DNA of 64,000 nucleotides from positions 1 to 64,000 of the forward strand of contig JBBQWS010000007.1 in assembly GCA_038210415.1 (NCBI GenBank), in the 5' to 3' direction. Under the pieces are notes generated by a model. The model ran no database searches and was not told the DNA's origin. It saw only the letters and a list, made by a program, of their open reading frames with translations. The position numbers and the translations under genes are program-made. Positions 52,664-61,051 of this stretch are shown here, in pieces. This stretch comes from JBBQWS01 sp038210415 (GTDB lineage: Bacteria; Actinomycetota; Actinomycetes; Prado026). Numbering within the stretch: position 1 is the first letter of the stretch; each line of letters begins with the position of its first letter.

Positions 52664-53800
52664 ATGCGCAGCAAGAACAGTCTCAAGGTTGGCGTTGCCG
52701 GGTTGGGGCTCGTAGCCCTCTCGCTCGGTCTGGTCAGCCCCGCGTCCGCAGACGCGGGCGCCCAGCCCTCCGACGTCGTCGGGGTCGGCTCCGACACCGT
52801 GCAGTACGGCGCGGACTTCCTGCTCGACGGCGACGCGTCATCGAACGCCGGCTACAACAGCTCGGGCAACATCAACCGGGCGATCAGCCTGGACGCGACC
52901 GCTGACAGCAACGGCCGCACGGCATACGCACAGGGCAGCACGGTTGCCGCTCCGATCGCGCTGAACCCCACGTTCGTCCTGCGTGCCGGCCAGAAGCCGA
53001 TCACGCGCATCAACGGCTCGGGCGCTGGCATCACTGCGATCCTCGCGGACACCGGCGCGACGTCGAACATCCAGTTTGTCCGCTCGTCGCGTCTGCCCAA
53101 GGCCTCGGAGCAGACCGCTGCAGGTACCGCCGGCTTCGGCAGCCTGCACGTCTTCCAGTTCGCCACCGACCCGCTGGAGATCGCGGTCAACGCAGCGTCG
53201 ACCAACTCCCCGGCCGGTCTGTCGATCGCAGAGCTTGTGAACATCTACAAGGGCACGTACACCACGTGGGGCGACATCCCCGGCTACGCCGGTCCGGCTC
53301 CCACGGCCATCATCCGCCCGCTCATCCCGCAGACAGGCTCCGGCACCCGCGGCTCTTTCGAGGCTGACCTCAAGGCTGCCAACGGCAACGTCACCGTCGT
53401 CTACGGCCCCAACGTCGCGACGGTCGAAGAGAACGACTTCACCGCCATCACGACGAACCCGAACGCCGTCAACGTGATCTCCCCCTTCTCCATCGGCCGG
53501 ATCAACCTCAACAACGGCGGCTACTTCGGTGCCACCGCTGTGAACAAGATCAACGCACTGACCGGTGTCGCTCCTGACGCCGCTGCGGCTTACGTGAACG
53601 TGCGCGGCTTGTACTTCATCGTTCGCGACACAGACGTCAACTCCACCTCGATCTGGCAGCCCGGTGGCGCCAAGAACTGGGCCAAGACCCTTTTCTCCGG
53701 CACGACCAGCTGGATCGCCCGCTCGTCGAACGCGGCCCTGATCACCTCCGCAGGCCTCACCCCGGCGTACTCGGACCTCGGCGCCGCTTCGTCCGGCTGA
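52664..53800 (+). CDS. Secreted PstS-like substrate-binding domain protein
   Basis: 378 residues. Signal peptide to about 31 (ending SPASADA), then a PBP fold: VGVGSDTVQYGADFLLDGD, RINGSGAGITAILAD (anion-binding loop), IQFVRSSRLPK, LSIAELVNIYKGTYTTWGDIPG, PLIPQTGSGTRGSFEADLKA, NVISPFSIGRINLN. No lipobox, helix or LPXTG, so it is released or held by other surface proteins. GGAAGGGG precedes the ATG. Preceded by a PHO box and followed after 85 bp by the Ig/WxL-like gene. Phosphate or phosphorylated-ligand binding is inferred from the fold and the operator. Confidence 0.82.
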   Translation: MRSKNSLKVGVAGLGLVALSLGLVSPASADAGAQPSDVVGVGSDTVQYGADFLLDGDASSNAGYNSSGNINRAISLDATADSNGRTAYAQGSTVAAPIALNPTFVLRAGQKPITRINGSGAGITAILADTGATSNIQFVRSSRLPKASEQTAAGTAGFGSLHVFQFATDPLEIAVNAASTNSPAGLSIAELVNIYKGTYTTWGDIPGYAGPAPTAIIRPLIPQTGSGTRGSFEADLKAANGNVTVVYGPNVATVEENDFTAITTNPNAVNVISPFSIGRINLNNGGYFGATAVNKINALTGVAPDAAAAYVNVRGLYFIVRDTDVNSTSIWQPGGAKNWAKTLFSGTTSWIARSSNAALITSAGLTPAYSDLGAASSG

Positions 53801-53885
53801 GGACTCCGCCTTCGACAGCAAGTCGCTCCACTCTCGACAGTCTTGCCCTCACTTTCATGCCTTCACTGACTGAAAAGGAACTGTC

Positions 53886-55598
53886 ATGAAGCTTCGTCTC
53901 AAGTCGGCGGTGTCCGGGGTCGCGGCCCTGGCCCTCGCCTCAGGCATCGTTGCGGTGGGGGGTGGGATCGCTCAGGCGGTCACCCCGCCGTACGAGCCCG
54001 ACCCCGGTTCGACTGGCGCCGTCTCGCTGTACGACGCCGCTGGCAACCAGATCGTGTCCGGCAGCATCAACACCCCCTTCTCCTTCGCCCTGAGCTCGTC
54101 TCCCGGTCGGGCCGGCGACATCAAAGCGACGATCTTCGGGTACACCCCGAAGCTCGGCGTTCCGTCCGGCGCGTGGAGTGGTGAGTCGCTCTCCGGGTCG
54201 ACGAACTACCCGAACGCTGCAGCTCCGGCGCCTCTGGGCACCTCGACGCTGCCGCTCGTCACCGGTGTTGCCGGCGACCAGCCGCTGGCCACGCTGATCG
54301 CTGACTTCCCGAACACGGCGACCGACGCGTACGCGAACCTTTACCAGCTGCGGGTCAAGACCTCCGGCCCGACCGGCTTCAACACCGCGTACGGCTCGGT
54401 CAGCTTGCTGGTGTCCGGTACCACGTGGACCCAGGTCTTCCCGGCCCCACCGTCGGCTGTCGCCACCACCAGCACCCTCAGCGTCTCGCCTGCCAGCCCC
54501 CAGCTGGTCGGCACCAACGTGACGCTGTCCGCCACGGTCGCCGCAGCCTCGGGCCCGGCACCGACCGACGGCACGGTCAAGTTCTTCGATGGCGCCACGC
54601 AGGTCGGCACGACCCAGAACTGGACCGGTGCTGCCGTCTCGGTGAGCACCACGGCGCTCACCGCCGGATCGCACTCCCTGACGGCGCAGTACTTCGCGTC
54701 CGGGCTCGCGTTCTCGAGTTCGACCTCTGCGGTGAAGACCTACGTGCTCAACGGTCCCGCCGTCGCCACGACCACCGCGCTGTCGGTCAACCCGATCAGC
54801 GGTCCGGCGTTCGCTCCCGTCACCCTGGCCGCCACGGTCACCGGTGCCGGTGCTGCCGGAACGGTGAACTTCTTCGACAACGGCGCTGCTGTGCCGGTCG
54901 CCTCGGCTCCCGTTGCGGCGGGCGCGGCCTCGGCCGTCGTCAGCAGCTTCGCGGTCGGCTCGCACTCGATCGTCGCGACCTTCGTGCCGACCGACACCGC
55001 GGCGTTCATCGGCTCGTCGTCCGCGGCGGTCACCGCCACGTACACCGCGCCGGCCACCATCCCTGACCCCCAGACCATCACGGTCTCGGTCGCGGCTGGA
55101 ACGCTCACCATCACCACCCCGTACAACCCGTCCAACCCGTTCGACCTCGGCACCATGGTGCTCGCGGCCGACGGTACCCAGCTCTCGGTGGCCAAGGCCT
55201 TCCCGAACGCTGGAGACCACCTCACCATCACGGACACCCGTGCCGGTGACCTGCCGTGGACGGCCTCGGCCGCGTCCACTGACTTCGTCAGCGGCGCGAA
55301 CGTGATCAACGGGCAGAACTTCGGCTTCACCAGCGTCGCGCCCAGCTACCTCGCGGGCAACGCGCTGAACGCCACCACCAAGCCGGTCGTCGTCAACGAC
55401 GTCCCGGCGATCGTCGGTCTGCCCGTCGCTGCCGGTGCTGCCGGAACGGCTGGCCTCAAGGGCGGCCTGCCGCACACCTTCGCCACCGCGGCGCAGGGCG
55501 TCGGATCGGTCTACATCAACGGAGCACTCAGCCTCAAGGCTCCGACGTCGGCCCAGGCCGGCACGTACACCGCGACGCTGACCTTCACGGTCGGCTAA
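53886..55598 (+). CDS. Secreted Ig-repeat protein with shared N-domain and WxL-like C-terminus
   Basis: 570 residues. Signal peptide to 31; a domain at 32-185 shared with two other proteins of this locus (VTPPYEPDP, IKATIFGYTPKLG, IADFPNTATDAYANLYQLRV, GTTWTQVFP); two Ig-like repeats (~193-285 and ~288-385); and a C-terminal region (~392-570) recalling WxL domains: LTITDTRAGDLPWTASAASTDF with Trp458 and the end AGTYTATLTFTV, where WxL proteins have the second WxL. No anchor. AAGGAA precedes the ATG. It follows the PstS-like gene and ends at a strong terminator. Surface adhesion or complex formation is likely; the WxL relation is my inference from motifs. Confidence 0.75.
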   Translation: MKLRLKSAVSGVAALALASGIVAVGGGIAQAVTPPYEPDPGSTGAVSLYDAAGNQIVSGSINTPFSFALSSSPGRAGDIKATIFGYTPKLGVPSGAWSGESLSGSTNYPNAAAPAPLGTSTLPLVTGVAGDQPLATLIADFPNTATDAYANLYQLRVKTSGPTGFNTAYGSVSLLVSGTTWTQVFPAPPSAVATTSTLSVSPASPQLVGTNVTLSATVAAASGPAPTDGTVKFFDGATQVGTTQNWTGAAVSVSTTALTAGSHSLTAQYFASGLAFSSSTSAVKTYVLNGPAVATTTALSVNPISGPAFAPVTLAATVTGAGAAGTVNFFDNGAAVPVASAPVAAGAASAVVSSFAVGSHSIVATFVPTDTAAFIGSSSAAVTATYTAPATIPDPQTITVSVAAGTLTITTPYNPSNPFDLGTMVLAADGTQLSVAKAFPNAGDHLTITDTRAGDLPWTASAASTDFVSGANVINGQNFGFTSVAPSYLAGNALNATTKPVVVNDVPAIVGLPVAAGAAGTAGLKGGLPHTFATAAQGVGSVYINGALSLKAPTSAQAGTYTATLTFTVG

Positions 55599-55626
55599 GC
55601 ACGCACCACAGCACACGCAACACAGC

Positions 55627-55663
55627 AAAGGCGGGACGGGCGCAGGCAGCCCGTCCCGCCTTT
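55627..55663. terminator. Strong intrinsic terminator after the Ig/WxL-like gene
   Basis: AAAGGCGGGACGGGC pairs perfectly over 15 bp with GCCCGTCCCGCCTTT around a 7-nt loop, ending in TTT on either strand. It lies 28 bp after the stop codon and separates two Pho-type transcription units. Confidence 0.85.
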
Positions 55664-55717
55664 CGCCTTCCGGAACGGGGGGGAGAGGAGGTGTCCTTCT
55701 GGTTGGGGTGGCCGCAC

Positions 55718-55750
55718 GTTCACCTTCACTTCATGAACCGGACGTGTCCC
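55718..55750 (+). promoter_or_regulatory. PHO box upstream of the DUF916-like gene
   Basis: GTTCACCTTCA (55718-55728) and CTTCATGAACC (55729-55739) are successive 11-nt repeats, with a weak third unit to 55750. About 5 bases, a poor -10 (GTTTGC region) and 6-7 bases then lead to the ATG at 55768. The spacing equals that before the GH26-like gene and the small gene at 61052. Confidence 0.65.
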
Positions 55751-55767
55751 CCAGGTTTGCTCGCTCC

Positions 55768-56853
55768 ATGCTCATCCCGCGCGTCCCCGTCGCCCGTGTC
55801 CTTGCCGTCGCCGCGGCCGCCCTCGCTCTGCCGCCGCTGCTGGCGCCGGGCGCGCAGGCCGCCCCGGCGACCCAAGCCCCCAAGGCGGTGACGTTCGGTG
55901 TGCAGCCCGCGACCGCCATGGCACCGGACGGCCGACCGTTCTTCACCTTCGGAGCTACACCGGGCGCCCGCCTCACCGACCACGTGGCGATCCTCAACTA
56001 CTCGCTGGTCCCCCTGCGGCTGACGGTCTACGCAACCGATGCGCTGAACACCGCCGAGGGTGGCTACACCCTGCTCGAGGCGAAGAAGAAGCCGATCGAC
56101 GCGGGCGCCTGGCTCGCCGGCGCCATGGGCAGGCGTGTGGTGGTGGTGCCGGCTCGCCGCAACGCCAACTCCCCGCCCGGCCAGGTGATCCTGCCGGTCA
56201 CGATGGTCGTCCCGGCGAGCGCCTCGCCCGGTGACCACGGCGCCGGCATCATCGCGTCGCTGTCGACCGTGAGCAAGAACGCGCAAGGCGCCAACATCAT
56301 CCTCGATCAGCGTGTGGCGTCCAGGGTGTACGTCCGGGTGGCAGGCCAGGTGCACCCGCGGATGGCGATCGAGAATCTCAGCGCGACCTACCACGGCACC
56401 CTGAACCCCTTCGGCCGCGGCTACGTGACCGTGACTTACACGGTCCACAACACGGGCAACGTGAAGCTGGGCGGCCAGCAGGCGGTCGAGGTCAGCGGGC
56501 TGTTCGGTGGTACGGAGCGCGCCGCGAAGATGGTGGATATCCCTTTGCTGTTCCCAGGCTCGGCAGTCCAGGTGGGCGTCGACGTGCCTGGAGTGCCACC
56601 CGCTCTCCGGGGCACCGCGACGGCCACCGTGGTCCCGCTCATGCTCAGTGGTGACGTCGATCCGGGCCTCGCCGTACGGATCACAGAGTCGGTCGGCTTC
56701 TGGGCGATCCCTTGGCCGCTCCTCGCACTGATCCTGGTCGTCCTGCTGACGGTCGGCGGCTGGTGGTACCGCCGTCGCCGATCCGGTAGGGCAGCCGAGG
56801 CCGATCCGGATGAACCCGTCACCGCTAAGACCCCGGAAGCGGTCGCGTCATGA
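55768..56853 (+). CDS. DUF916-like (WxL-interacting type) anchored surface protein
   Basis: 361 residues. Signal peptide to about 31; a beta-sandwich that matches the DUF916/WIP pattern: VTFGVQPATAMAPDGRPFFTFGATPGARLTDHVAILNYSLVPLRLTVYATDALNT, GAWLAGAMGRRVVVVPARR, VILPVTMVVPASASPGDHGAGII; a second beta domain (about 190-310); then a helix (WPLLALILVVLLTVGGWWYRRRR) and an acidic cytoplasmic tail. A GTG at 55744 is an alternative start. It overlaps the next gene by 4 nt. In Firmicutes DUF916 proteins bind peptidoglycan and WxL proteins; a comparable role is inferred here. Confidence 0.8.
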   Translation: MLIPRVPVARVLAVAAAALALPPLLAPGAQAAPATQAPKAVTFGVQPATAMAPDGRPFFTFGATPGARLTDHVAILNYSLVPLRLTVYATDALNTAEGGYTLLEAKKKPIDAGAWLAGAMGRRVVVVPARRNANSPPGQVILPVTMVVPASASPGDHGAGIIASLSTVSKNAQGANIILDQRVASRVYVRVAGQVHPRMAIENLSATYHGTLNPFGRGYVTVTYTVHNTGNVKLGGQQAVEVSGLFGGTERAAKMVDIPLLFPGSAVQVGVDVPGVPPALRGTATATVVPLMLSGDVDPGLAVRITESVGFWAIPWPLLALILVVLLTVGGWWYRRRRSGRAAEADPDEPVTAKTPEAVAS

Positions 56854-57722
56854 TCCGCCGAGTCGCGAGGACCCCGTGGAGCGGCCCGCTCGCCGCTGCT
56901 GTGGTCCTCAGTGGACTCGTCGGCTGGACAGTCGCCACGATGCCGACCGCCCGCGCCGATGGGGTCCCCTATACGGACTCGAACGTCGTGGGCACGATCG
57001 GCTTGTGCGGCAAGGACGGCCAGCTCGTCCGGTCCGGGAACATTAACGACCACCCGTTCGTGTTCACCGCGGTCAGCTCGGAGGCGGCGCCGTCGCCGTA
57101 CGACGCGAAGGGCCGCAAGGCGACCCTGTTCGCCTACCAGCCACGCAAGGACGTCGTGCCCGGTCGCTGGAGCGGCGACTCGATGACTGCCTCGTCGGAG
57201 TACACGAACGCTGCTCACCCGATGACGTCCGGTACGCTGCGCGACTTCTCGCTGGCCGACTTCCTCGGCGGATTTCCGGTGCGCTGGGACGGCCTGGTCC
57301 AGCTGCGGGTCTACCTGGGCGCGCCGGACACCCCGATCATGAAACTTCCCTACCCCGCAACGGATATCCGGGTCAGCGGTGACACCTGGACAGTCGTGCA
57401 CGGGGGCACCGGCGACTGCTCGGTCGGCAAGGCGACTTCGTCCGAGGTTGCCATCTTCGGCACCGCCCCTCCGTCGCCCAGTGCGGGCAACAGCACCGGC
57501 ACCGGTGGCAAGACCTCTCCGGCGCCCGACGCCAGCAGCTCGGCGGGCGCCTCTACCCGGCCGGCCGACGGCACGACCGCTGCCGGCGCGGTAGACCCGA
57601 TGACCGGCGAGCCCGCGGTCGACCGGCACGGGCCGATCATCCTGGGCGGCGCTCTGGTCGTGCTGCTCGTGCTCGGCTGGTTCGCGTTCTCGTGGTGGCG
57701 CGAGAGAGCCGCCGATCTCTGA
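56850..57722 (+). CDS. Anchored surface protein carrying the shared N-terminal domain
   Basis: 290 residues. Signal peptide to ~36; one copy of the locus-specific domain (residues ~37-190: GNINDHPFVFTAVSSEAAP, RKATLFAYQPRKDVVPGRWSGDSMTAS, FLGGFPVRWDGLVQLRVYL, SGDTWTVVHG); a Ser/Thr/Pro linker; GAVDPMTGEP (246-255), the same motif as before the PstS anchor; then a helix (IILGGALVVLLVLGWFAF) and a short basic tail. Two extra Cys may form a disulphide. ATGA-coupled to the DUF916-like gene, so the two are likely made together. Function unknown. Confidence 0.75.
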   Translation: MIRRVARTPWSGPLAAAVVLSGLVGWTVATMPTARADGVPYTDSNVVGTIGLCGKDGQLVRSGNINDHPFVFTAVSSEAAPSPYDAKGRKATLFAYQPRKDVVPGRWSGDSMTASSEYTNAAHPMTSGTLRDFSLADFLGGFPVRWDGLVQLRVYLGAPDTPIMKLPYPATDIRVSGDTWTVVHGGTGDCSVGKATSSEVAIFGTAPPSPSAGNSTGTGGKTSPAPDASSSAGASTRPADGTTAAGAVDPMTGEPAVDRHGPIILGGALVVLLVLGWFAFSWWRERAADL

Positions 57723-57731
57723 GCCGAGTTG

Positions 57732-57764
57732 ATTCACCGGTCGTTCATCTGCCGTATCTCCACC
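57732..57764 (+). promoter_or_regulatory. PHO box upstream of the LPHTG protein gene
   Basis: ATTCACCGGTC (57732-57742), GTTCATCTGCC (57743-57753) and a third, weaker GTATCTCCACC: three consecutive 11-nt units, the first two close to the GTTCACC consensus. They begin 10 bp after the preceding stop codon, about 90-120 bp before the ATG of the long gene. Confidence 0.72.
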
Positions 57765-57854
57765 TGCCAGCAGTCCACGCCGTTCTGTATTTCTGCTCCC
57801 GACATGGTCAACGCGATCTTGTCGACACGTCTGCGCTTGAAAGGGTTCGACCAC

Positions 57855-60800
57855 ATGAGGCTTCGCCTTCGCTGGGCCGCTGCCGGCCTGAGCGCGTTGA
57901 TCGTCACTACGACCGGTCTGGTCGCGGTGGGTTCCAGCGCCTTCGCCGTGACGCCGCCGTACGAGCCGGACCCGACGTCGTCTGGGTCGATCAGCTTCTA
58001 CGACGCGAGCGGAGGCGTCGTGACGAGCGGGAGCATCACTGCGCACCCGTTCGTCAGCTTCGCGGCGAGCTCGAAGGCCGCGCGGACGGGTGACTTCAAG
58101 GCGACCCTGTTCGCCTACACCCCCAAGCTCGGCACTCCGACCGGCGCGTTCCCGGGCGAGACGATGACGGCGTCGACCGCCTTCCCGAACGCCACGGCGC
58201 CGGCGCCGGTTAAGAACTTCACCGTGCCGGTCGCCTCGGCCACGGCGGCCGACTTCTCACTGAGCGACTACATCGCTGACTTCCCGAACACCGCGACTGA
58301 CGCCTACCAGGGCCTCTACCAGCTGCGGCTCAAGACCTCGGGCCCAGTCGGCTTCGACACCGCGTACGTTTCGACCTCGATCATGGTGACCGGTACGACG
58401 TGGACCCAGGTCTACCCGGTGCCGGCAACCCCGACGACGACCGCGACAGCTCTCGCCGTCACGCCGGCCGGTCCGGTGGCAGCAGGCACCTCGGTGCAGC
58501 TGAAGGCCACGGTGACTCCGACCGCTGCGGGCACGGTGCAGTTCCTCGACGGCGTGACGAACCTCGGTCCGGCGGTAGCCGTCGCCGCAGGGCAGGCCAC
58601 TTTCACGACCACTGGCCTCGCGTCCGGGACGCACTCATTGACGGCGAAGTTCACCCCGACCGACGCGACCGCCTTCACCGGCTCGACGTCGGCGGCTATG
58701 TCCTTCGTGGTCAACGCGAGCGCCACGACCACCACGGCGGCCATCGCGGTCACTCCGGTGAGCCCCGTGGTCGTCGGCACCTCGACGACCCTCACCGCGA
58801 CGATCACGCCGGGCACCGCCATCGGTTCCGTGCAGTTCCTCGACGGAGCGACCAACCTCGGCTCGCCGGTCGCGGTCGCGGGTGGCTCAGCAGTCTTCAC
58901 CACGGCGGCGCTGACGGTCGCGACTCACTCGCTGACCGCCAAGTTCATCCCGACCAACGCGGCCAACTTCGCGACCTCGACGTCGACGGCCAGCTCCTAC
59001 ACCGTGACCAGCGTCCCGGCCACGGTTACCACGACGGCCCTGGTGGCTGCTCCGTCCGGTGCGGCGGTGTTCGGCTCGACGGTCACCCTGACGTCGACCA
59101 CCACCCCGTCCACCGCACCCGGAACCGTGCAGTTCTTCGACGGCGTGACGGCCATCGGTGGGCCTGTCGCGGTCGCGAGCGGGACCGCGATCCGGACGAC
59201 CACCACGCTGGCTACCGGTGCGCACACCCTGAAGGCGACGTTCACCGCGACGAGCGCGGCTCTCTTCACGCCGTCGACATCGACCACGGTCGCTTACTCG
59301 ATCACGGCGGCGCCGGCCACCCCGACGACCACGACGGTCTCGGCGACCCCACTGAGCCCCGTGACGTTCGGAACGTCGGTCGCCATCAAGGCGACTGTCG
59401 CGCCGACCACAGCGGTCGGCACCGTGCAGTTCCTCGACGGCGCGACCGCACTGGGCGCTCCTGTCGCTGTGGCGTCCGGTTCGGCGACCTTCACGACCGC
59501 CGGACTCACGGTCGCGACGCACTCGCTCACTGCGACCTTCACCCCGACGGTGCCCGCCAATTTCGTCGGCTCGACCTCGGCGGCCGTGAGCTACGTGGTG
59601 AACCCGGCCCCCCCGGGTGCCACGACCACGACCCTCGTCGTCACCCCGGCCGGCCCGGTCGTCCTGGGTTCGTCGGTCTCCATGAAGGCGGCGATCGCGC
59701 CGACCGCCGCCGCCGGCACCGTGCAGTTCTTCGACGGCGCCACGGCTATCGGCGGCCCGGTGACCGTCGCGGCCGGTTCCGCGACCTACAGCACGACGAC
59801 GCTGGCGGTGGGTTCGCACGCGTTGTCGGCGACGTTCACCCCGGGGACGGCTACGTACCTCGGGTCGACGTCGGCTGCCAAGACGCTCGTCGTCAACCCG
59901 CCACCGGTGGCCACCACGACCACGCTGGCGGTCTCGCCGGTCGGTCCGGTCATCCAGGGTGCATCCGTGCTCCTGACGGCCACCGTCGCCCCCGGTACGG
60001 CAGCCGGTTCGGTACAGTTCCTCGACGGGACCAAGCTGTTGGGTACCGCGGTCGTCTCGGTTGGTACGGCCACCCTCACGACCACCGCACTCAGCGCCGG
60101 GACGCATTCGCTAACTGCGAAGTTCGTCCCGACGAACGTAGCCAGCTTCGCGACCTCGATCTCCGCGGCGACGTCGTTCGTCGTCCAGCCGAAACCGGCC
60201 ACGGTCACCACGACCGTGCTCGCCGTCAGCCCCACCAGCCCGGTGGGCGCGGGCAAGCCGGTCACCTTGAAGGCAACGGTGTCGCCGGTGACTGCCGCGG
60301 GTTCCGTGCGGTTCTACGACGGCACGAAGCTCCTGGGTACCGTCGCGGTCGTCTCCGGCAAGGCGTCGCTCACGCTGAGTACGCTCGCAGTCGGCCAGCA
60401 CTCGCTGGCGGCGGTGTTCGTCCCGTCCAGCGCGGCGCTGTTCACGACGTCGACCTCGGCGGCGGTGGGCTACACGATCAAGAAGGCCGCGGTCCTAGTG
60501 GTCCGAAACGCCAAGGGCCAGGTCGTGACCTCCGGCTCGACGCTCACGCCAGGGGCCAAGCTGACCCTGACGGGCAACGGCTTCGCGCCCGACGAGGTCG
60601 TCTCGATCACGGTGCACTCGACCACGTTCGACCTCGGCAGCGCCACCGCCGACTCGACCGGCGCGGTCACCGCGAGCGTCACACTGCCGACCAGCCTGCT
60701 CGCCAGCACGCACGTGGTCACGCTGAGCAGCGCCAGCAACCAGGTGACGTTCTCGTTCACCGTGGCGGCCGCACCCGTCGGCTCCGGGACCGGGTCCGGG

Positions 60801-60941
60801 ACCGGGTCCGGCTCCGGCAACGGGCTGCCGCACACCGGCGGCGACTCGATGCCGGTCGGTCTGGGGGCGCTCGCGCTCATCGGAGCCGGCGCCCTGATCG
60901 TGACCGTCGCTCGTCGTCGGAAGGGCCTCGAGGCGGCGTAG
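57855..60941 (+). CDS. LPXTG cell-wall protein with shared N-domain and seven Ig-like repeats
   Basis: 1,028 residues. Signal peptide to 31; shared domain (~32-190: VTPPYEPDPTSSGSISFYDASG, FKATLFAYTPKLG, ADFPNTATDAYQGLYQLRLKTSG, GTTWTQVYP); seven Ig-like (Big_3-type) repeats of about 95 residues each, all with GTVQFLDG or GSVQFLDG/FYDG and HSLTAKF-type strands; a final beta domain (about 880-970); a Gly/Ser tract; LPHTG at 991-995, a hydrophobic helix and ARRRK. It should be linked to the wall by a housekeeping sortase elsewhere. ATG chosen for the signal peptide, with GAAAGGG upstream; a hairpin terminator follows the stop. Confidence 0.9.
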   Translation: MRLRLRWAAAGLSALIVTTTGLVAVGSSAFAVTPPYEPDPTSSGSISFYDASGGVVTSGSITAHPFVSFAASSKAARTGDFKATLFAYTPKLGTPTGAFPGETMTASTAFPNATAPAPVKNFTVPVASATAADFSLSDYIADFPNTATDAYQGLYQLRLKTSGPVGFDTAYVSTSIMVTGTTWTQVYPVPATPTTTATALAVTPAGPVAAGTSVQLKATVTPTAAGTVQFLDGVTNLGPAVAVAAGQATFTTTGLASGTHSLTAKFTPTDATAFTGSTSAAMSFVVNASATTTTAAIAVTPVSPVVVGTSTTLTATITPGTAIGSVQFLDGATNLGSPVAVAGGSAVFTTAALTVATHSLTAKFIPTNAANFATSTSTASSYTVTSVPATVTTTALVAAPSGAAVFGSTVTLTSTTTPSTAPGTVQFFDGVTAIGGPVAVASGTAIRTTTTLATGAHTLKATFTATSAALFTPSTSTTVAYSITAAPATPTTTTVSATPLSPVTFGTSVAIKATVAPTTAVGTVQFLDGATALGAPVAVASGSATFTTAGLTVATHSLTATFTPTVPANFVGSTSAAVSYVVNPAPPGATTTTLVVTPAGPVVLGSSVSMKAAIAPTAAAGTVQFFDGATAIGGPVTVAAGSATYSTTTLAVGSHALSATFTPGTATYLGSTSAAKTLVVNPPPVATTTTLAVSPVGPVIQGASVLLTATVAPGTAAGSVQFLDGTKLLGTAVVSVGTATLTTTALSAGTHSLTAKFVPTNVASFATSISAATSFVVQPKPATVTTTVLAVSPTSPVGAGKPVTLKATVSPVTAAGSVRFYDGTKLLGTVAVVSGKASLTLSTLAVGQHSLAAVFVPSSAALFTTSTSAAVGYTIKKAAVLVVRNAKGQVVTSGSTLTPGAKLTLTGNGFAPDEVVSITVHSTTFDLGSATADSTGAVTASVTLPTSLLASTHVVTLSSASNQVTFSFTVAAAPVGSGTGSGTGSGSGNGLPHTGGDSMPVGLGALALIGAGALIVTVARRRKGLEAA

Positions 60942-60958
60942 TCCGCAGGGCGGATCGA

Positions 60959-61000
60959 CCGAGCGGGGGGACGGCGAGAGTTGCCGGTCCCCCCGCTCGG
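60959..61000. terminator. Hairpin terminator after the LPHTG protein gene
   Basis: CCGAGCGGGGGGAC and GTCCCCCCGCTCGG form a perfect 14-bp stem; the 14-nt loop holds a further GGC/GCC pairing. It begins 17 bp after the stop. No T-run follows, so it is a rho-independent-like structure of the GC-rich type. Confidence 0.7.
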
Positions 61001-61001
61001 C

Positions 61002-61034
61002 GTTCACCCGGCGTTGGTCCACTGCTCGGTTCGT
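61002..61034 (+). promoter_or_regulatory. PHO box upstream of the small gene at 61052
   Basis: GTTCACCCGGC (61002-61012) and GTTGGTCCACT (61013-61023), plus a weak third unit. Then 4 bases, a poor -10 (TCACGC, 61039-61044) and 7 bases lead to the ATG, matching the geometry at the GH26-like gene. Confidence 0.6.
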
Positions 61035-61051
61035 GGGGTCACGCTCGGGCC

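Noticed and set aside
53850..53870. PHO box before the Ig/WxL-like gene
   Set aside because: The two TTCA-type words are 8 nt apart, not 11, and the gene is more simply read as the second gene of the preceding unit.
53940..55628. 562-codon minus-strand frame opposite the Ig/WxL-like gene
   Set aside because: Arg/Gly-rich shadow of the real gene; no start signals, no domain.
58430..60480. Regular repeats that could suggest CRISPR or satellite DNA
   Set aside because: Period is about 285-290 bp and is coding: they are the Ig-like domains of one protein.
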